Shown here: positions 40,393 to 52,420 of the stretch, piece by piece
Position numbering within the stretch: position 1 is the stretch's first letter
Layout: every line of letters begins with the position of its first letter
NCBI RefSeq assembly: GCF_030247185.1
Contig: NC_080571.1
Coordinates: 12,493,631-12,557,630, forward strand
Direction: 5' to 3'
DNA length: 64,000 nt
Origin: Malaya genurostris
Lineage: Eukaryota; Arthropoda; Insecta; Diptera; Culicidae
The notes under the pieces: generated by a model
What the model saw: the letters and a program-made list of their open reading frames with translations, nothing else
What the model was told of the DNA's origin: nothing
Database searches by the model: none
Position numbers and translations under genes: made by a program

Positions 40393-41649
40393 ATAATTCA
40401 CAAGTGTTAGATATTCAAATTTTATTCGATATACTGATAATATTAGACAACATCAACAGAATATTATTCTCAACATTTGCTACTGACCCACTAGCTAGCT
40501 GGCGCACCTTCTTGCGAACGTTCCTATTTAAATTCCGTATAGACTTCTTGGCGACAAGTTTTGACACTTTTTTCCAATCTTTTTTTAACTGTTGAATGGT
40601 TTCGGCTGCCGAGACATGTTTCCTAAGATGTGCCTTCGTTAATGCCCAGAATTCCTCAATTGGTCGAAGTTGTGGGCAATTTGGTGGATTCATGTCTTTT
40701 GGGACGAAAGTGACATTTTTGGTAGTATACCATTCTACCGTTGATTTCGTGTAATGGCAAGAAGCAAGGTCTTGCCAGAAGATAACAGAGGCCTTGTGGC
40801 TTCGAATCATGGGTAAAAGTCGTTTTTGTAAACATTCTTTGATGTATATTTCGCTGATCATTGAAGCAATGGTGATGAAGGGTTTCGAAATCTTACCGTA
40901 GCTACAAATTGCTTGCCCGACCATAGCTTTCTTACCAAATTTTTCGACTTCAATCGATGTCTCGGACTGGTTTAACACTTGCCTTTCTCGTACCGTATAA
41001 TATTGTGGTCCCGGCAAGGATTTGTAATCGAGTTTCACGTAGGTTTCGTCGTCCATGATTATGCAGTTCAAATTTCCAGCAAGAATCGTATTGTACAGCT
41101 TTCGAACCCTCGGAACTGATCGATGCTTCTTGTTTTGGATTACGTTTTGGTTGTTTCTGCTTCTTATAGGTTCGAAGATTCAAACGTACTTTAGCACGAA
41201 GAACATTTGATTTCGAAGTGCCCACTTTTTTGGCCACATCCCGAACTGAAACCTCCTCCTTTTGCTCCAACGCCTTCAGTATACGTTTATCCAACTGAGG
41301 GTTAGCAGCACCTTTTTTTCAACCCGTTTTCGGTTTATTCTCAAAGGTGTTATCCTCACCGAACTTCCTGATTGCATTTCGCACGGCTTTTTTCACTTAC
41401 TTCTTTCATTTTTGCTATCTTTCTCAGTGACAGTTCGCGTTCTGTGGATAATTTGTACACAATTTTTCGACGTTGTTCTGCTGAATGTCCACGCATTTCG
41501 AAACAAACTAATGAAAACGATTGAACAACTGCACAAGTAATTAGATAAGAGTGTAAACAACAGGACGCAGCCATAAAAATTGACAGATTCTGAACCATTG
41601 CGAAATGGCAGCGGGTTTTGGTTGCGTCCATACTTTCTGGGACAGTCTT
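40393..41649 (-). mobile_element. ITmD37E copy, main part (resumes after RTE)
   Basis: Continues from 36252 after the 9-bp duplication ATAATTCAC (40393-40401). It runs through the transposase to the right terminal repeat ending at 41649, followed by TA (41650-41651). With 36200-36252 it makes a full-length element flanked by TA. Confidence 0.9.
40415..41496 (-). pseudogene. ITmD37E transposase, frameshifted
   Basis: Start context MRGHSAEQRRKIVYKLSTERELSLRKIAKM (41496) with a helix-turn-helix region, then a frame break near 41390. Next piece ILKALEQKEEVSVRDVAKKVGTSKSNVLRAKVRLNLRTYKKQKQ (41280 on) and another break near 41070. The catalytic domain is open: MDDETYVKLDYKSLPGPQYYTV, WQDLASCHYTKSTVEWYTTKNVTFVPKDMNPPNCPQLRPIEEFWALTKAHL. 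Counting between the second D and the E gives 37 residues, the DD37E signature described for mosquito ITmD37E elements. Confidence 0.9.
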
Positions 41650-41651
41650 TA

Positions 41652-42285
41652 CATTAATACACTACATTTGAATTTGTGTGAGAAAATGAAGTGAGCTACA
41701 TTTTATCATATTTGATTATTATTGCCGGTACTTCCGGAACCGAAAGCTGGATATCGGCGTAGTGACATTCGGTTCATTCAACCATACACTAACATGAACT
41801 ACAAATTTATCTACGGTTCTCTATGACCATTTGAATTAAAAAAAAATGTACCGGTATTCGGACTCTGATAAAATTCAGCAAATCATTTATGGAACTATCA
41901 ATGGTTTATTTGGTTACTGAGTGTCATGATTTGCAAATTAGAAAAAATCACTAGTCAATATAAAAGGTAGCTTATGAACAAAGTATTCTTGAAATTAACA
42001 TTTTTATTCTAAGCACCCTGTCTCCGGAACAAGCGGTTTGATCCGAATGAAAATTGGGATATTTTTATGGCATCTTAAGAACTTCCATCTCCGAGAAAAG
42101 TGAGTGATAGTATTTTCACAGTTTTAATAAATTATTTTAAATTTTTTTTCTGCATATCGCCCTGTAATTCCAGAAGCGGAAGTCGGATCCAAATGATATT
42201 CAGGACCTTTCATTTGAATCTAAGTTTGTGAAAATTGGTTAAGCCTTCTCCGAGAAAAGTGAGTGACAATATTTGTCAAACACAC

Positions 42286-42368
<83 letters not shown>

Positions 42369-42432
42369 AGACATTTGCTCAATTCGGCGAGCTGAGTCGG
42401 TTCAAAAGTCGATTTTTGCAGTTATTGTATAG
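41652..42432 (+). repeat. Dispersed repeat A (interrupted by 42433-44100)
   Basis: Contains the recurring words 'cggaacc', 'gaatctaagtttgtgaaaattggttaagcc', 'tctccgagaaaagtgagtg', an (AC)n tract and 'gacatttgctcaattcggcgagctgagtcg'. The expected distal end (GAGAAAGGCAAAAATG) appears at 44112-44127, after the inserted element. Noncoding. Confidence 0.65.
42287..42363. repeat. (AC)n microsatellite
   Basis: About 77 bases of almost pure AC dinucleotide, placed where other repeat A copies carry a short ACACAC stretch. Translations giving poly Thr-His are artefacts. Confidence 0.97.
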
Positions 42433-44100
42433 GGTAAGGGCTCCCTATTTCATCTCAGCTCTAATTTCCATTTCATTCCTTCACCTCATAACTTTGAACA
42501 TTAATCATACCTTTCATCGTACCTGAACAAAACTGTGGAACGTTTTAAAACATTTATTCAAGGTTTTGCCACACTTTCCAATTGAAAAAAATAATTAAAA
42601 AACCTTCAACGATCGCTTTTTTCATTTAAAATAAACTGACTTTTTGATTTAGGAACTACTTTCGTCGGAAGTTTTACAATTTATCATGTTTCTGTATATT
42701 TACTAATCGATTCGTCTCAAAATATGATCACTATTTCACATAATTATACCACTATTTAATATTGGATGACTTTATAGTTAGTAATGTTCACTTTCCACTT
42801 GTTTATTAAACGATTAAAAACTTCTTAAATTACCTGATGAGCAATGAAAGCAATGAAAAATATGAGATGAAAACTTGCACTTAATTCACTTGATTACGCT
42901 TTGTTTTCATCTCATTTCGTATCGCAAGGTTGCCAAATTTTCTCATAATGTTAAATAAAAAAAATATTTTTTCTTCTTTAAATTATCATCAACAAGTATT
43001 TTTTCGTATCCGTGGCAATAGTTTAATTATATCATTGATATTAATATATAAATAAAACTGTTTCGGATTCTAATATTACCAAATAGAACGTGTTAAATAC
43101 TAATCAAATAACCATTGTGGCAAATCTAGTAGCACTGGATTCATTTCGCTATACGTCCCCATAGCACTGTTAAGTGTGTGTGCGTTTTACCGGCTGTGCA
43201 CAGAGATGCCAGATATTTTCCTAGAAAATATGTATCTGCACTATCTGTTTTCACTAATAAAATGAATAAAATTCAAATTCAAATCAAATTCAAATTAGTT
43301 TTAAAGTTTATTATAAATGTTTATCAGTGTTCATCATCAAATATTTGCACAGAAGATTTCCCTTTTAACATGTGATTTGTCCGTTGATTAATAAACTTTT
43401 AAAGAAGTACTGCAATCAAATACTAATAGATACTCAGAGAGAAAAGTCTAACCTTTTACTTCTCACTTTTTATTAACCTTTACAAATCTGTATTAAATTT
43501 AGAAAATCTGTAATCTGATTTAACGAACGCGAACGCAAAACTCTATACAATACAAATAAATCTGTATGAATGGCATCTCTGGTTCTGCATTTTGTTTTTA
43601 GAATGACTAATGCCTAAATAGTAACAATTCTTTTTTGTTTTTTTTAAGTTCTCCAAATTAACTGCAGAGTAAAATTTTAAATTTGAAACGAAAGGTAATA
43701 AAAACGATCTAAAAAAATTTAAACGTCGAAATAATTCCAAACTGTTTTTTGAAATATCGTGTGTTGTGTCATAGTTGGCATTAGGTTTAAGGAAAATTCT
43801 AACATTTTGAACCTGAGAGTGTAATAGTGGAATATTTTGGTTTTGATTGCTGTCGCCATTGCTAATTTATGGGATGAATAAAGGATCAACGATAGGATGA
43901 ATATAAAACCTTTGAGATGAAATTAGGAGCACAGTAGTGAACATATCAGAAGTATTTTTAGCGGAAAGTGAATAAATTCCCAATGTGGAGCAAGGCGAAT
44001 TAAGCAGGAATATGAAAAAAAAATCGTAGTGATTTTTGTGGCTAAATCAAGTTTTCAAGGTAACGTCCTTACAAATGAGATGAAATAGGGAGCCCTTACC
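42433..44100. mobile_element. Non-autonomous 1.67-kb DNA element with perfect 25-bp inverted repeats
   Basis: The ends 42433-42457 and 44076-44100 (start GGTAAGGGCTCCCTATTT) are exact inverted complements over 25 bp, flanked on both sides by TAG (42430-42432, 44101-44103). The interior is AT-rich with no transposase; shared 'gagatgaaa' words recur near both ends. The element splits a copy of repeat A. Superfamily is not clear: TA (Tc1/mariner-like) or a 3-bp TAG target are both possible. Confidence 0.8.
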
Positions 44101-44500
44101 TAGAATTTTTATAAGAGAAAGGCAAAAATGCAAAACTAACCGCGTAACCTTTTTCTGTCATAATTTTAAACGCTCATAACTCAGTCATTTGTTGATTAAT
44201 TTATATAATGTAACAACCAATCGATTCGGACACATTTAACTTGAACTTATGAGGTAACGCTGTTTAAGTATTTCAATTGCATGCCATTGAATTTTTTTTG
44301 AAAATTGATTTGAATTTATGTTTTCACGAGCCAATCACAGCAGCGCAGCGTAAATGATGTCATCCTCTCATCCGATTTGCGAAGTATGAACTATCACACA
44401 AAAGGGAATCTATCAATATATGCATGAATACATTTCTGCTCACACGGAGCTCACAAAACATTCAAATCGTCATTCAAAATGACGGCACAAAACCGGTACG
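44101..44500 (+). repeat. End of repeat A followed by repeat B, copy 3
   Basis: 44112-44127 is the distal end of repeat A. From about 44132, 'taaccgcgtaacctttttctgtcataattttaa-cg', 'caaccaatcgattcgg', 'tatttcaattgcatgccattga' and a 'ccaatcacag' block match the repeat B copies at 35.1 and 15.75 kb. Confidence 0.65.
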
Positions 44501-44699
44501 CGTCGGAACGTGTGGTACGGAAGAAGCAAACATGTGTGTGTGTATGTGTCAAATAATGTCACACATTAAATAAAAACTATCATAGTCCCATAGGTTGCTG
44601 TTGAATTCCGTCGTACTTTCATAGGGTAAAAGGGGGTTTAAAATATCAGACCGTCATTTAGAGCAACAATGCAATAAAGGGTAAAATTCTTCTAGATTT

Positions 44700-45330
44700 G
44701 GCACAAAACTGATTTAATTTGTAGGCTATATTTGTAATTTACTAAACGAACCGACTTCGGCTATACTGGTTCCAAGTTCCCGGTTCCAGAAGTACCGGAA
44801 ATAGTGGATGATTTGATCGATTTCCATAAACTTAAGCTCAAATAAAAGTTTAATTTCATCCGGGTCCTATTTCCGGTTCCAAAACTACTAAGCTAGTTAA
44901 CATTATTTTGCTCGATTTTTCAGTGTTAAGTATGGAAAAATACTCTTAAAATTAATATTTTTCCTATATTTGTCTGTAAATTCTGAACCGGAGGTCTTTC
45001 CCGAAATTAGATCGATAGAGTTTCATGGAATTGTACCTTTGAATTGAAATTAAGCCATTGCAATTGGACGAGCGGTTACTCCGGAACCAGAAATCAGATC
45101 TAAATAAAATGCATTAGCAGGTTTCGACACTACGGTGCCTTTCAATTGAATTTAAAGTTTAAGAAAATCGGTTAAGTTCTAAGAAAATCGATCTATTTTT
45201 TTATTTGCTTTGCTCCGTGGAAATTCGATGCGTAAAAAAAATAATAGCAGGCTTGAGATTTGAGTTTAAATGAATTTTCATATGAATCTAAGTTTGTGAT
45301 AATCGGTCAAGCCGTCTATTTTCGTGATTC
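44700..45330 (+). repeat. Dispersed repeat A-type sequence
   Basis: Successive 'ccggttcc-gaa', 'agatctaaataaaatg', 'tttaagaaaatcggttaag' and 'gaatctaagtttgtgataatcggtcaagcc' words are typical of the A family. Boundaries are not resolvable by eye. Confidence 0.5.
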
Positions 45331-45520
45331 TGTGCACCTCATTTGCATTCGTAAAAAATGGAGGACGCTTCAGAATTATTTACAGAATCTTATTCTGAAA
45401 TCTTCGAAAAGCTTTATTTGCGGTGGAACAACAACATGAGCAAATCGGTGCTGCCTAAAACAAGGCTAGTTTGAATAATTCTCCAATAATTATAATTTTA
45501 ATTTTAATAAAAGCGGTTTA

Positions 45521-45600
45521 TGTTAAGCCGTCAGGTCGCGCTAGCAGCTAAACATAAGCTGCTACGCACTGATTAGTCAAAGACGAAACGTAAAATAATT
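45521..45600 (+). ncRNA. Candidate hammerhead ribozyme relic
   Basis: The order and pairing fit a hammerhead. Possible cleavage triplet GTC (45530-45532). Stem I: GCG (45538-45540) and TAGCAGCT (45542-45549) pair with AGCTGCTA (45557-45564) and CGC (45565-45567). The core is CTGATTA (45569-45575; consensus CTGANGA, so one core base differs). Stem II is GTC-AAA-GAC (45576-45584), followed by GAAA (45585-45588) and a 3-base stem III CGT/(A)CG. The G-to-T change at core position 8 should abolish or weaken cleavage. A diverged relative is at 60150-60245. Confidence 0.5.
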
Positions 45601-45669
45601 GTGAAAATGGGTATGTGCACTTTGCATAAATTTGGGAGTTACAAAATAAGCTTTTTTCTTTCTTTAAAT

Positions 45670-45872
45670 TATCAATTGCTGCACTTGTTCCTGTACTCGT
45701 TCCTATACTGGTCTGCACTTGTTCCTGTGCTTTCTGTACCTTTCACTGTACTTTCTGAACTTGATATTGTACTCTCTGTACCTGTTCTTGTACTTTCTGT
45801 ATCTTCCGTTTTTTGTACTTATTTCAGTACTGGTTCTGTATCTTCTGAACCTGTTCTTGTATTTTATGTTTC
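45670..45872 (+). repeat. Degenerate ~21-bp minisatellite
   Basis: About nine imperfect units of the type TTCNTGTACTTTCTGTACCTG. They generate a 92-codon Leu/Val/Ser-rich frame (45601-45879) that is best explained by the repeat. Confidence 0.75.
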
Positions 45873-45879
45873 AAAATAA

Positions 45880-48105
45880 TGAATTTCTAGCATTTTAAAT
45901 ATTGTACTTCTATGGGAATAATGTATCCAATACAAACTCATCTCATTCATTCGAATCCATCGGTAAGAGTGTGATCTTCTGTCTCTGGACTTTACTTGAC
46001 AGGTTCAATCCATCCCTAATCTGGTTAATCGATAACAAGTTGCATAATCAACAAATGAACACAATTACTAAATAATTACAAAGTTTAAAACAAGTAGCCT
46101 ATTTAAATATGATTCCATCACAATTCCAGGATAAACCACTCACGCTAATCAAAAATGACTTCGTCACCGGCTTTATTTGTGTCAGTCGTCTCACGTGATC
46201 CGAGTGTTTTATCCATTAAACTAATTGCAGTACGGAAGCTACGGGTTTCTGTTTTGTCCAATCGTTGTCACGTGATGATTGTACGAAAAAAAAACAAACA
46301 AACAAAATTCTTCGTCAAACTGCTTGTAAAGAGCGGAATAACCGCGCGAAAATTGCGAAAATGATTTATTACGCAGGTTGGTTCGAAGTTAAGGTGAATG
46401 ACGTGAAGAGTGACACTTGATTTACGACTCGGAAGAAAATTTTCAAACGCCTCTCCAGCGAGGGTTGTTTATTACGCACGATTTGGCAACACTTTGGCAG
46501 TCAGGCACAAACAAGCCAGTGTGCCGTGGATTAAGGGCTTAACTTTGATTGTTACTAGAGTGCGTGATTGTTCCGCTTCCCGCTGTCAGGAGGATCAAAT
46601 TTGTCCAACGAACCAAGCGAAAGGAATTCAATAAATAATCTCATCAAGGCTCCTTGAAAAGCAAACTTTTTGCGTGACGAGATCCCATCGCCTACCTTGA
46701 TGTGACTGCTTGACGGTGACTGAAGCGAGCGTTAATTTTTGTCTGCCGTGAGCGTGGCGAAAATTTGTTTCCAGGAAAACGCCTAATTGGCAAAAGTTAG
46801 CTGGCGAATTTTAACACAGTAATTAAATTTGCAGTAGGCTAATGTTGGTACATCCCGGTGGCCCCACCCCCTCCGGCCGGAGCAGGATACTTTGCCAGGA
46901 TGTACCACAGACAATGGGACGAAATGATTTCCGGATAGAATAGCTATCATCGGTATTCGATTGGTGCCGTGTACGTTTGTCTGTGAAGTTTTTGGCCACC
47001 GTGAAAGGTCCCCGCTAGCCAGGTTCCGGTGGATCTTATTACAATAGCGTAGAATAATTTGTTTTATAATCGGAACCGGAATTTTTGTGTTACGTTGTGC
47101 TTCCCCACTAATTTCCGAACAATACAGCGCAACTTTGGAAGTTAAACTGAGCTGCGAGTTTGTTTTGTTAATTGTAGCGACAGGAGATAGGTTCTGCTAG
47201 CTTCGGTGCGATGTAATTTTGCTAAATAAACAGGAAGCAATATTCCTGGAACGAAACAAAGTTTATGTCAGAGATGAGTTTGACAGAATTAAGGGTGAAA
47301 GGGTTATACAAAAATGTGAACAGGTCCATTTGGATTTTTGATGGCCGATCGAGATCTCATATACTAATAAATCAGTCGTTGCCAGATAATTTCAACACGT
47401 TCTTGAAACTACGTGAGCTATCAGATACCATAAGGATAGTTATGAGCCCACAGAACACGCGAGCGCGAAACTTTGCAGATGAAGAAAACTCCGTCGAGTG
47501 CCGTATAAGTAATGATAAGTGCGAGTGCATTTCGGAAACGTGTTTGACCATACTGATGAAATTTCGGATGGGCTCTTGATGCCGATTCACAAATTTTTAT
47601 GAAACCTGGATCTGTTAATGTACGCCAGTGAATAGATTGTGTGTCTGGCAATAACTGCTTCGTAGGAATGATTATTGCGTCGGTTTTCTAAGATTGCTAT
47701 GGCGTACTATTCGCGGACTATTTCGAAGAAAGGGAGGTGTTCAACAGCTTTACTAGAAGGGTCAAATCGCAACGAAACAGTCTCACGTGAAGCGAAATAA
47801 AATTTTGTTCGTGCAAGACAATGATAAAACCAACGATTTAAGACTCACAATATTCACCCGATTCGGCTCCGTCCGCCTAGTATCTGTTCCCAAACCTGAT
47901 AATCGGCAAATTAAAAACTCAGCTCACGCGACCTGCATCGCATCGAGTATACCAATACGAGAACATTTAAAAGCTTTTGAATATTGTTCAACGTACGTCT
48001 CGTCAAGCTCCTGGACGGAACAATTTATTGGAAGTTTGACCGCAAAAATTCAATTTCGGGTATTTGCGATAAATCGTATTATTATTATACTAGCTATGTT
48101 TGAAC
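45880..48105. other. Noncoding, apparently unique DNA
   Basis: No mobile-element protein and no convincing exon. The stretch 46.6-47.2 kb has balanced base composition and is a candidate for host regulatory or intronic sequence, but nothing specific is recognised. Confidence 0.45.
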
Positions 48106-48109
48106 AGAA

Positions 48110-48650
48110 TACCCAAGTAGCACGTTAAATTTCTGTCCTGTATTTTTCTACTGATTGTGCAATTTATCAAATTAGTTTATATTACTATTCTAGTGGCTGT
48201 TGTGTTATGGAAAAAGCGCAATTTTTCTGTGTTGTGCAACATATCTTTAAGTTCTTTCGTTGTCACGAACATTTATTCACAATTATTGTGCAACTGATAC
48301 AAAAACTCATGCATCGATCCCATTACAAATGCAGCAATTAAATCAGCAAAAAAACAATTGTGAAACTCATGGGAACGACTACGTAATGTAAACAAGAATT
48401 GATTTGATGTTTACAAAAACATAGCAAACATAATTTCTAATGAATAAGTTTCACATTTGATTTTCAATACAACTGCCCGTAACACAATCATGGAACTTTA
48501 AAAACATTCTGCACATAAATAATTGGTAATACTACATATTGTAGAATTGATCTTTGATGTTTTAGTAATTATAAAATCGACAACGAACTGCATTTTTATA
48601 GAACGTTAGCCTTGGATGCGTGCTCAGCACTAGAAAGTAATAACTAACCT
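48110..48650. repeat. Possible MITE family D, copy 2
   Basis: Starts 'acccaagtagcacgtt' and contains 'ggaaaaagcgcaatttttctgtgttgtgcaac' and 'gtgaaactcatggg', resembling 35548-35920. Ends not defined. Confidence 0.4.
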
Positions 48651-48734
48651 GATACAAATAATAGTAACACAAATAATCACGATATTCACTTTAAGCCGTT
48701 TGGAGTTGATTAGTTGTTTAAAAAAAATTCCTTC

Positions 48735-49468
48735 TAAATCCACCTGGAGGGGCGACAATGGCTTTCTATTGCCATTTAAATAGCCTCATTAACACATTTG
48801 TAAGAGGATAGTAGGTTTCGATTCTTTCTTCTACAAGAAATTTTGTTGTTTTGAAAAACACTGGAATTTGTCGGTTACGTTACATATAACATTACATCTC
48901 TCGAACCGAAAATATTCGCCTCAATCCTTCCAAATTAAATTGCCATTGTTAGGTTTCAAATAAGTTTATCAAAATTCATTCAGTCATCTGTGAGAAAATT
49001 CAACCGATGAACAATGTGAGGTTGGTCGGTTACATCACTTAAACTATTATATCTTGAAAACCAGAAGTGACAATCATTTGGTTTTCGAACTTCATCCACA
49101 ATTCAGTAGAAGCTTTCAAAACAACGTGTTTTGTCGGTTACATCACTTGTACCATCTTATCTCCGGAACCAAAAGTCACAGCAATTTGATCTTCAATCTC
49201 GATTAATGGCTCATCAGTAGATTTTAAACGAGCATAAGCTTGTTGAAATCGGTTGAGCCATCGCTGAGAAAATTGAACGGCAAAAACAACACGTTCTGTC
49301 GGTTACGTCACTTATACCATCATATCTCCGGAACCAGAAGTTCAGTGACATTTTCCGATCTTGCCGAACTGAGTCGAACCGTATATAACACTATGGGTCT
49401 CTAAGGCTAACGTTCTAAAATTGTTTTTCCCAGCAATTCTAATACCTTTCTATAGAGAAAGGCAAAAA
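48735..49468 (+). repeat. Dispersed repeat A, most complete copy (~735 bp)
   Basis: Runs from 'aaatccacctggaggggcgacaatggctttcta' to 'tacctttctatagagaaaggcaaaaa'. Inside, a ~'cggttac-tcactt-tacca-c-tatctccggaacc' module is repeated about three times (49020, 49135, 49300), followed by 'gccgaactgagtcgaaccgtatataacac'. The ends share 'ctttctc' in inverse orientation, so a MITE-like origin is possible. Confidence 0.6.
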
Positions 49469-50187
49469 TCATTATTCAAGTACTATTTATTGTTATTAAA
49501 AAAATATTGTGTGGCTTTTTCAAAAGTTTGAAATTTTGAAAATTGCCTTTTTGGCTCTTTCGACTTAATAGATTCCTTAAAAGATATTCCAGCTGATTTT
49601 ATTGTTAAAATTAGTAGCGTGCAATTTTTCATGAAAAAATCAGCAATTTTGTAGCTGTAAAACCTCCCCAAAGTAACAAACAACGAAAATGAAAACGTTG
49701 GGGTCTGGTATTTTATGAGTAGGAAGTGTGGGTAAAATTTGAAAAAAAAAATGGTTCAGTAGTTTTAGAATGACGATGGTCACGGACTTTCAACACCTGA
49801 TTTTGAGAAAAACGCGTGTACATTTTTTTGTCTACAAAATCAAAGGAAACAATTTACTACTCAAGGGAGCCCGTAGGATCAAATATTTCAAAAAAATCAT
49901 ATAATCTTTTATAATTTGTTATAATGAAACATTTCAAGAATGTTTTGTCAAGTGTTTAAGTCGATCGAAACGGAAATCTTGGGCCTGTGTGCCGAGCTCT
50001 TACTTCTTCGCAGTATGAAATAAGCAAAGATAAATGCCCATAACTTGCTGAGTATTGTTCTGATTGGCTTGAAAATTTCACAGAATATTCTTAAAATGTT
50101 TTACTATGACAAAATACGAAGAAAATAATAAATGATTTTTCAAAAGTGTTAGAGCCTACCCGTCCCTTAAGGGCATTCGAAACTCAC
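49469..50187. other. AT-rich noncoding spacer
   Basis: No recognised feature. Confidence 0.4.
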
Positions 50188-50585
50188 AGCAGAGTACAAT
50201 TTCAAGTTGAAGACATTCTTCCGACAGAATCAGCGATTCAATGTTATTCTAATTATATTTAAATCTTCCCTGGCATCTTAAAGCTTACAGTGTGCCTAAA
50301 AAATTATATTTTTGAATGAAAAAAAATTAAACATCAATCGATCATTTAATTATTTTTCACAATGAAAATGAATATGCAATTAAATGGGTTTGCAATAGAG
50401 TTCTTGAATTTTCATCGCTGAAATGACAAAAAAGTAATTTTTCCTCCTCCACGTTAGTTCTCTACCAACGTCCTATCCGTGATTGACGCTCGAACTCAAT
50501 TTCGTCCGTTTGTCAGCTTCCAACATGTTACGTAAACTATGAAGCCAAGCAAGCATTGTAAACTAAGAAGAAGTACATACCCAAG
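50188..50585 (+). repeat. Direct duplication, copy 1
   Basis: Matches 53327-53715 in the same orientation over about 390 bp, starting AGCAGAGTACAATTTCAAG and ending around 'aagaagaagtacata-ccaag'. It differs by scattered substitutions and small indels, including a 'gtaaact' local duplication near 50530-50565. Confidence 0.85.
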
Positions 50586-51426
50586 AATTTTTGTTCGAAC
50601 GTAAACTGACCAAATCTACAAATCAAAACACTCTTTAGTTCCGCAACCGGAAGTAGTATGCATAACAAATTCAGGTTCACCGTAGATAGGTTCAGTTTGA
50701 AAGTCCGTTTTTACAGTGATAAAATAATCTTTCTGTATGAGAAAGGCAAAAACGGATCTTTTTCTCTTAATACGACTCGAGACTGTTCAAAACTGGAAAT
50801 TTTCTTGTTCTTATTGCCATCTGGACGAGGATCAGTTCAGATATTACGATCATAAACAACGTGATTGTAATGCTGCTATTGTTTTCCCCTCCAAAATATA
50901 CTAAAAAGTACGTTGCTGGTTTGCATGAAAATCATATAGGCTTATAAGTAAGTATTCAGTTTTAAAAAAAGGTTTTCGAATAAAATGCAACTGACAGAAA
51001 CGGTAATCAAAAAAAAAAATCATTGAAAGTCAGATATTCTTGAAACTCTGAAGGAATAAATAAACTCATATTTGCGATGTTTCTGCAAAGCAGGTTTCAT
51101 TTATCTTCATCTCCTAAGTTCAAAGCCCGCACCTTAGACTTAACGCCACCCGATCAGCAAATGTGCTATTTATACTACTTTTATTAAATGTGCCAGACTT
51201 TTTTTGCTTAGTCAACGCCTGGCTGTGATCGAAGCCGGCAGTGTGACTAGTGAGTGGTGGACAAAACTGAGTTACATCTGGCTTATGCGTTATATCGAAG
51301 CTGTTGAAAATTACAGCTCTGGATTTTATAGCTCATAGTTGCTCTGACTGACTACATATGGATTTATGCTCAAACGTTCGACCTCCACAAATGTAATATG
51401 GAGTGTAGGCTTCATCATACGATCTT
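50586..51426. other. Noncoding spacer within the duplicated interval
   Basis: AT-rich. A 'gagaaaggcaaaaa' word at 50738 recalls repeat A ends. Nothing else seen. Confidence 0.4.
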
Positions 51427-51429
51427 TGT

Positions 51430-52420
51430 ATTCACGACTGCAAGTTGATTCAATATACTCCGATCAATCATCACATAGCAGTTTCTAAGTTGAGTAAGCT
51501 GGGATTCAGCGGTTTATTTTTGAATTGGCTTCAATCATATCTATCTGGCCGCGAAATGACAGTGAAAATAGGAGAATGTTCGCCGTTACCTCTGGAGTTC
51601 CTCGAGGAAGTCATCTTGGACCGTTCATATTTTTACTTTATCTCAACGATTTAAATTTTTCGATCAAGTGCGTGAAATTATCTTTTGCTGATGACTTCAA
51701 ACTATTTCATATTATCAAATCAACAACTGATTCAGAGTTCTTACATGAGCAATTGGATAAATTGACTAATTGGTGTTATATTAATGGAATGGTTTTGAAT
51801 GCCTTCAAATGTTCAGTCATTGCTTCTAGTCTTGACTACAATATTTCTCGTACGCAGATCATCGGGTAAAAATCTGGTTGTCCTTCTAGAGTATAAGTCG
51901 CATTTCAAGTAGCATATTGAATTTACTATCTTCAAAGCCACCAAGCAGTTAGGATTCATTTTACGCGTTATGAAAGACTTTGAAAACTTTATTGCGCTTT
52001 GGTGCGCTCTACGCTTGAGTATGTTTCGGTTTCGGTTGGTCACCCTATTACCAAAATGATATCCAACGTATTAAAGCATTTCAACGCAAATTTATCCGTT
52101 TCGCACTTCGTTGTCTTCCATGGAGAAACAGATGTAAACTGATTGACCTCGATTTATTATCTATCCGCCGCGATGTTTACAAGGTAGTTTTTGTAGCAGA
52201 TCTTCTTGAGTCACGAATCGATTGCTTTGAGCTCTTACAGCTGTTACAATTAAATATTCATCGTCGCAATCTTCGCACCTATTCCTTCACTTGGATTCCC
52301 CGAGCTAGATCTAACTACGGACTCAACGAACCCTTTGCTTTTGACTTCTATCTATCACGTAATTTTATTAGAAAGCTGTTCCCCAGATTGTGGTCTAATT
52401 AGAATTTGTTAGTTTTAGTC
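51430..52420 (+). pseudogene. CR1-like reverse transcriptase, 3' half, broken
   Basis: Starts near INHHIAVSKLSKLGFSGLFLNWLQSYLSGREMTVKIG. A frame break follows, then TSGVPRGSHLGPFIFLLYLNDLNFSIKCVKLSFADDFKLFHII and LTNWCYINGMVLNAFKCSV. Further breaks from 51860 lead to a C-terminal end FYLSRNFIRKLFPRLWSN just before 52400, the natural end of the polyprotein. Catalytic FADD retained, but the copy is 5'-truncated with several frameshifts. Confidence 0.8.

Noticed and set aside
42235..42526. Thr/His-rich open frames
   Set aside because: Direct products of the (AC)n microsatellite.
45601..45879. 92-codon hydrophobic frame that could look like a membrane protein
   Set aside because: Explained by the ~21-bp minisatellite; no conserved domain and no codon-level constraint visible.
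46155..48128. Possible host exons (frames of 65-113 codons)
   Set aside because: No recognisable domain and no consistent splice sites; base composition alone is not enough.
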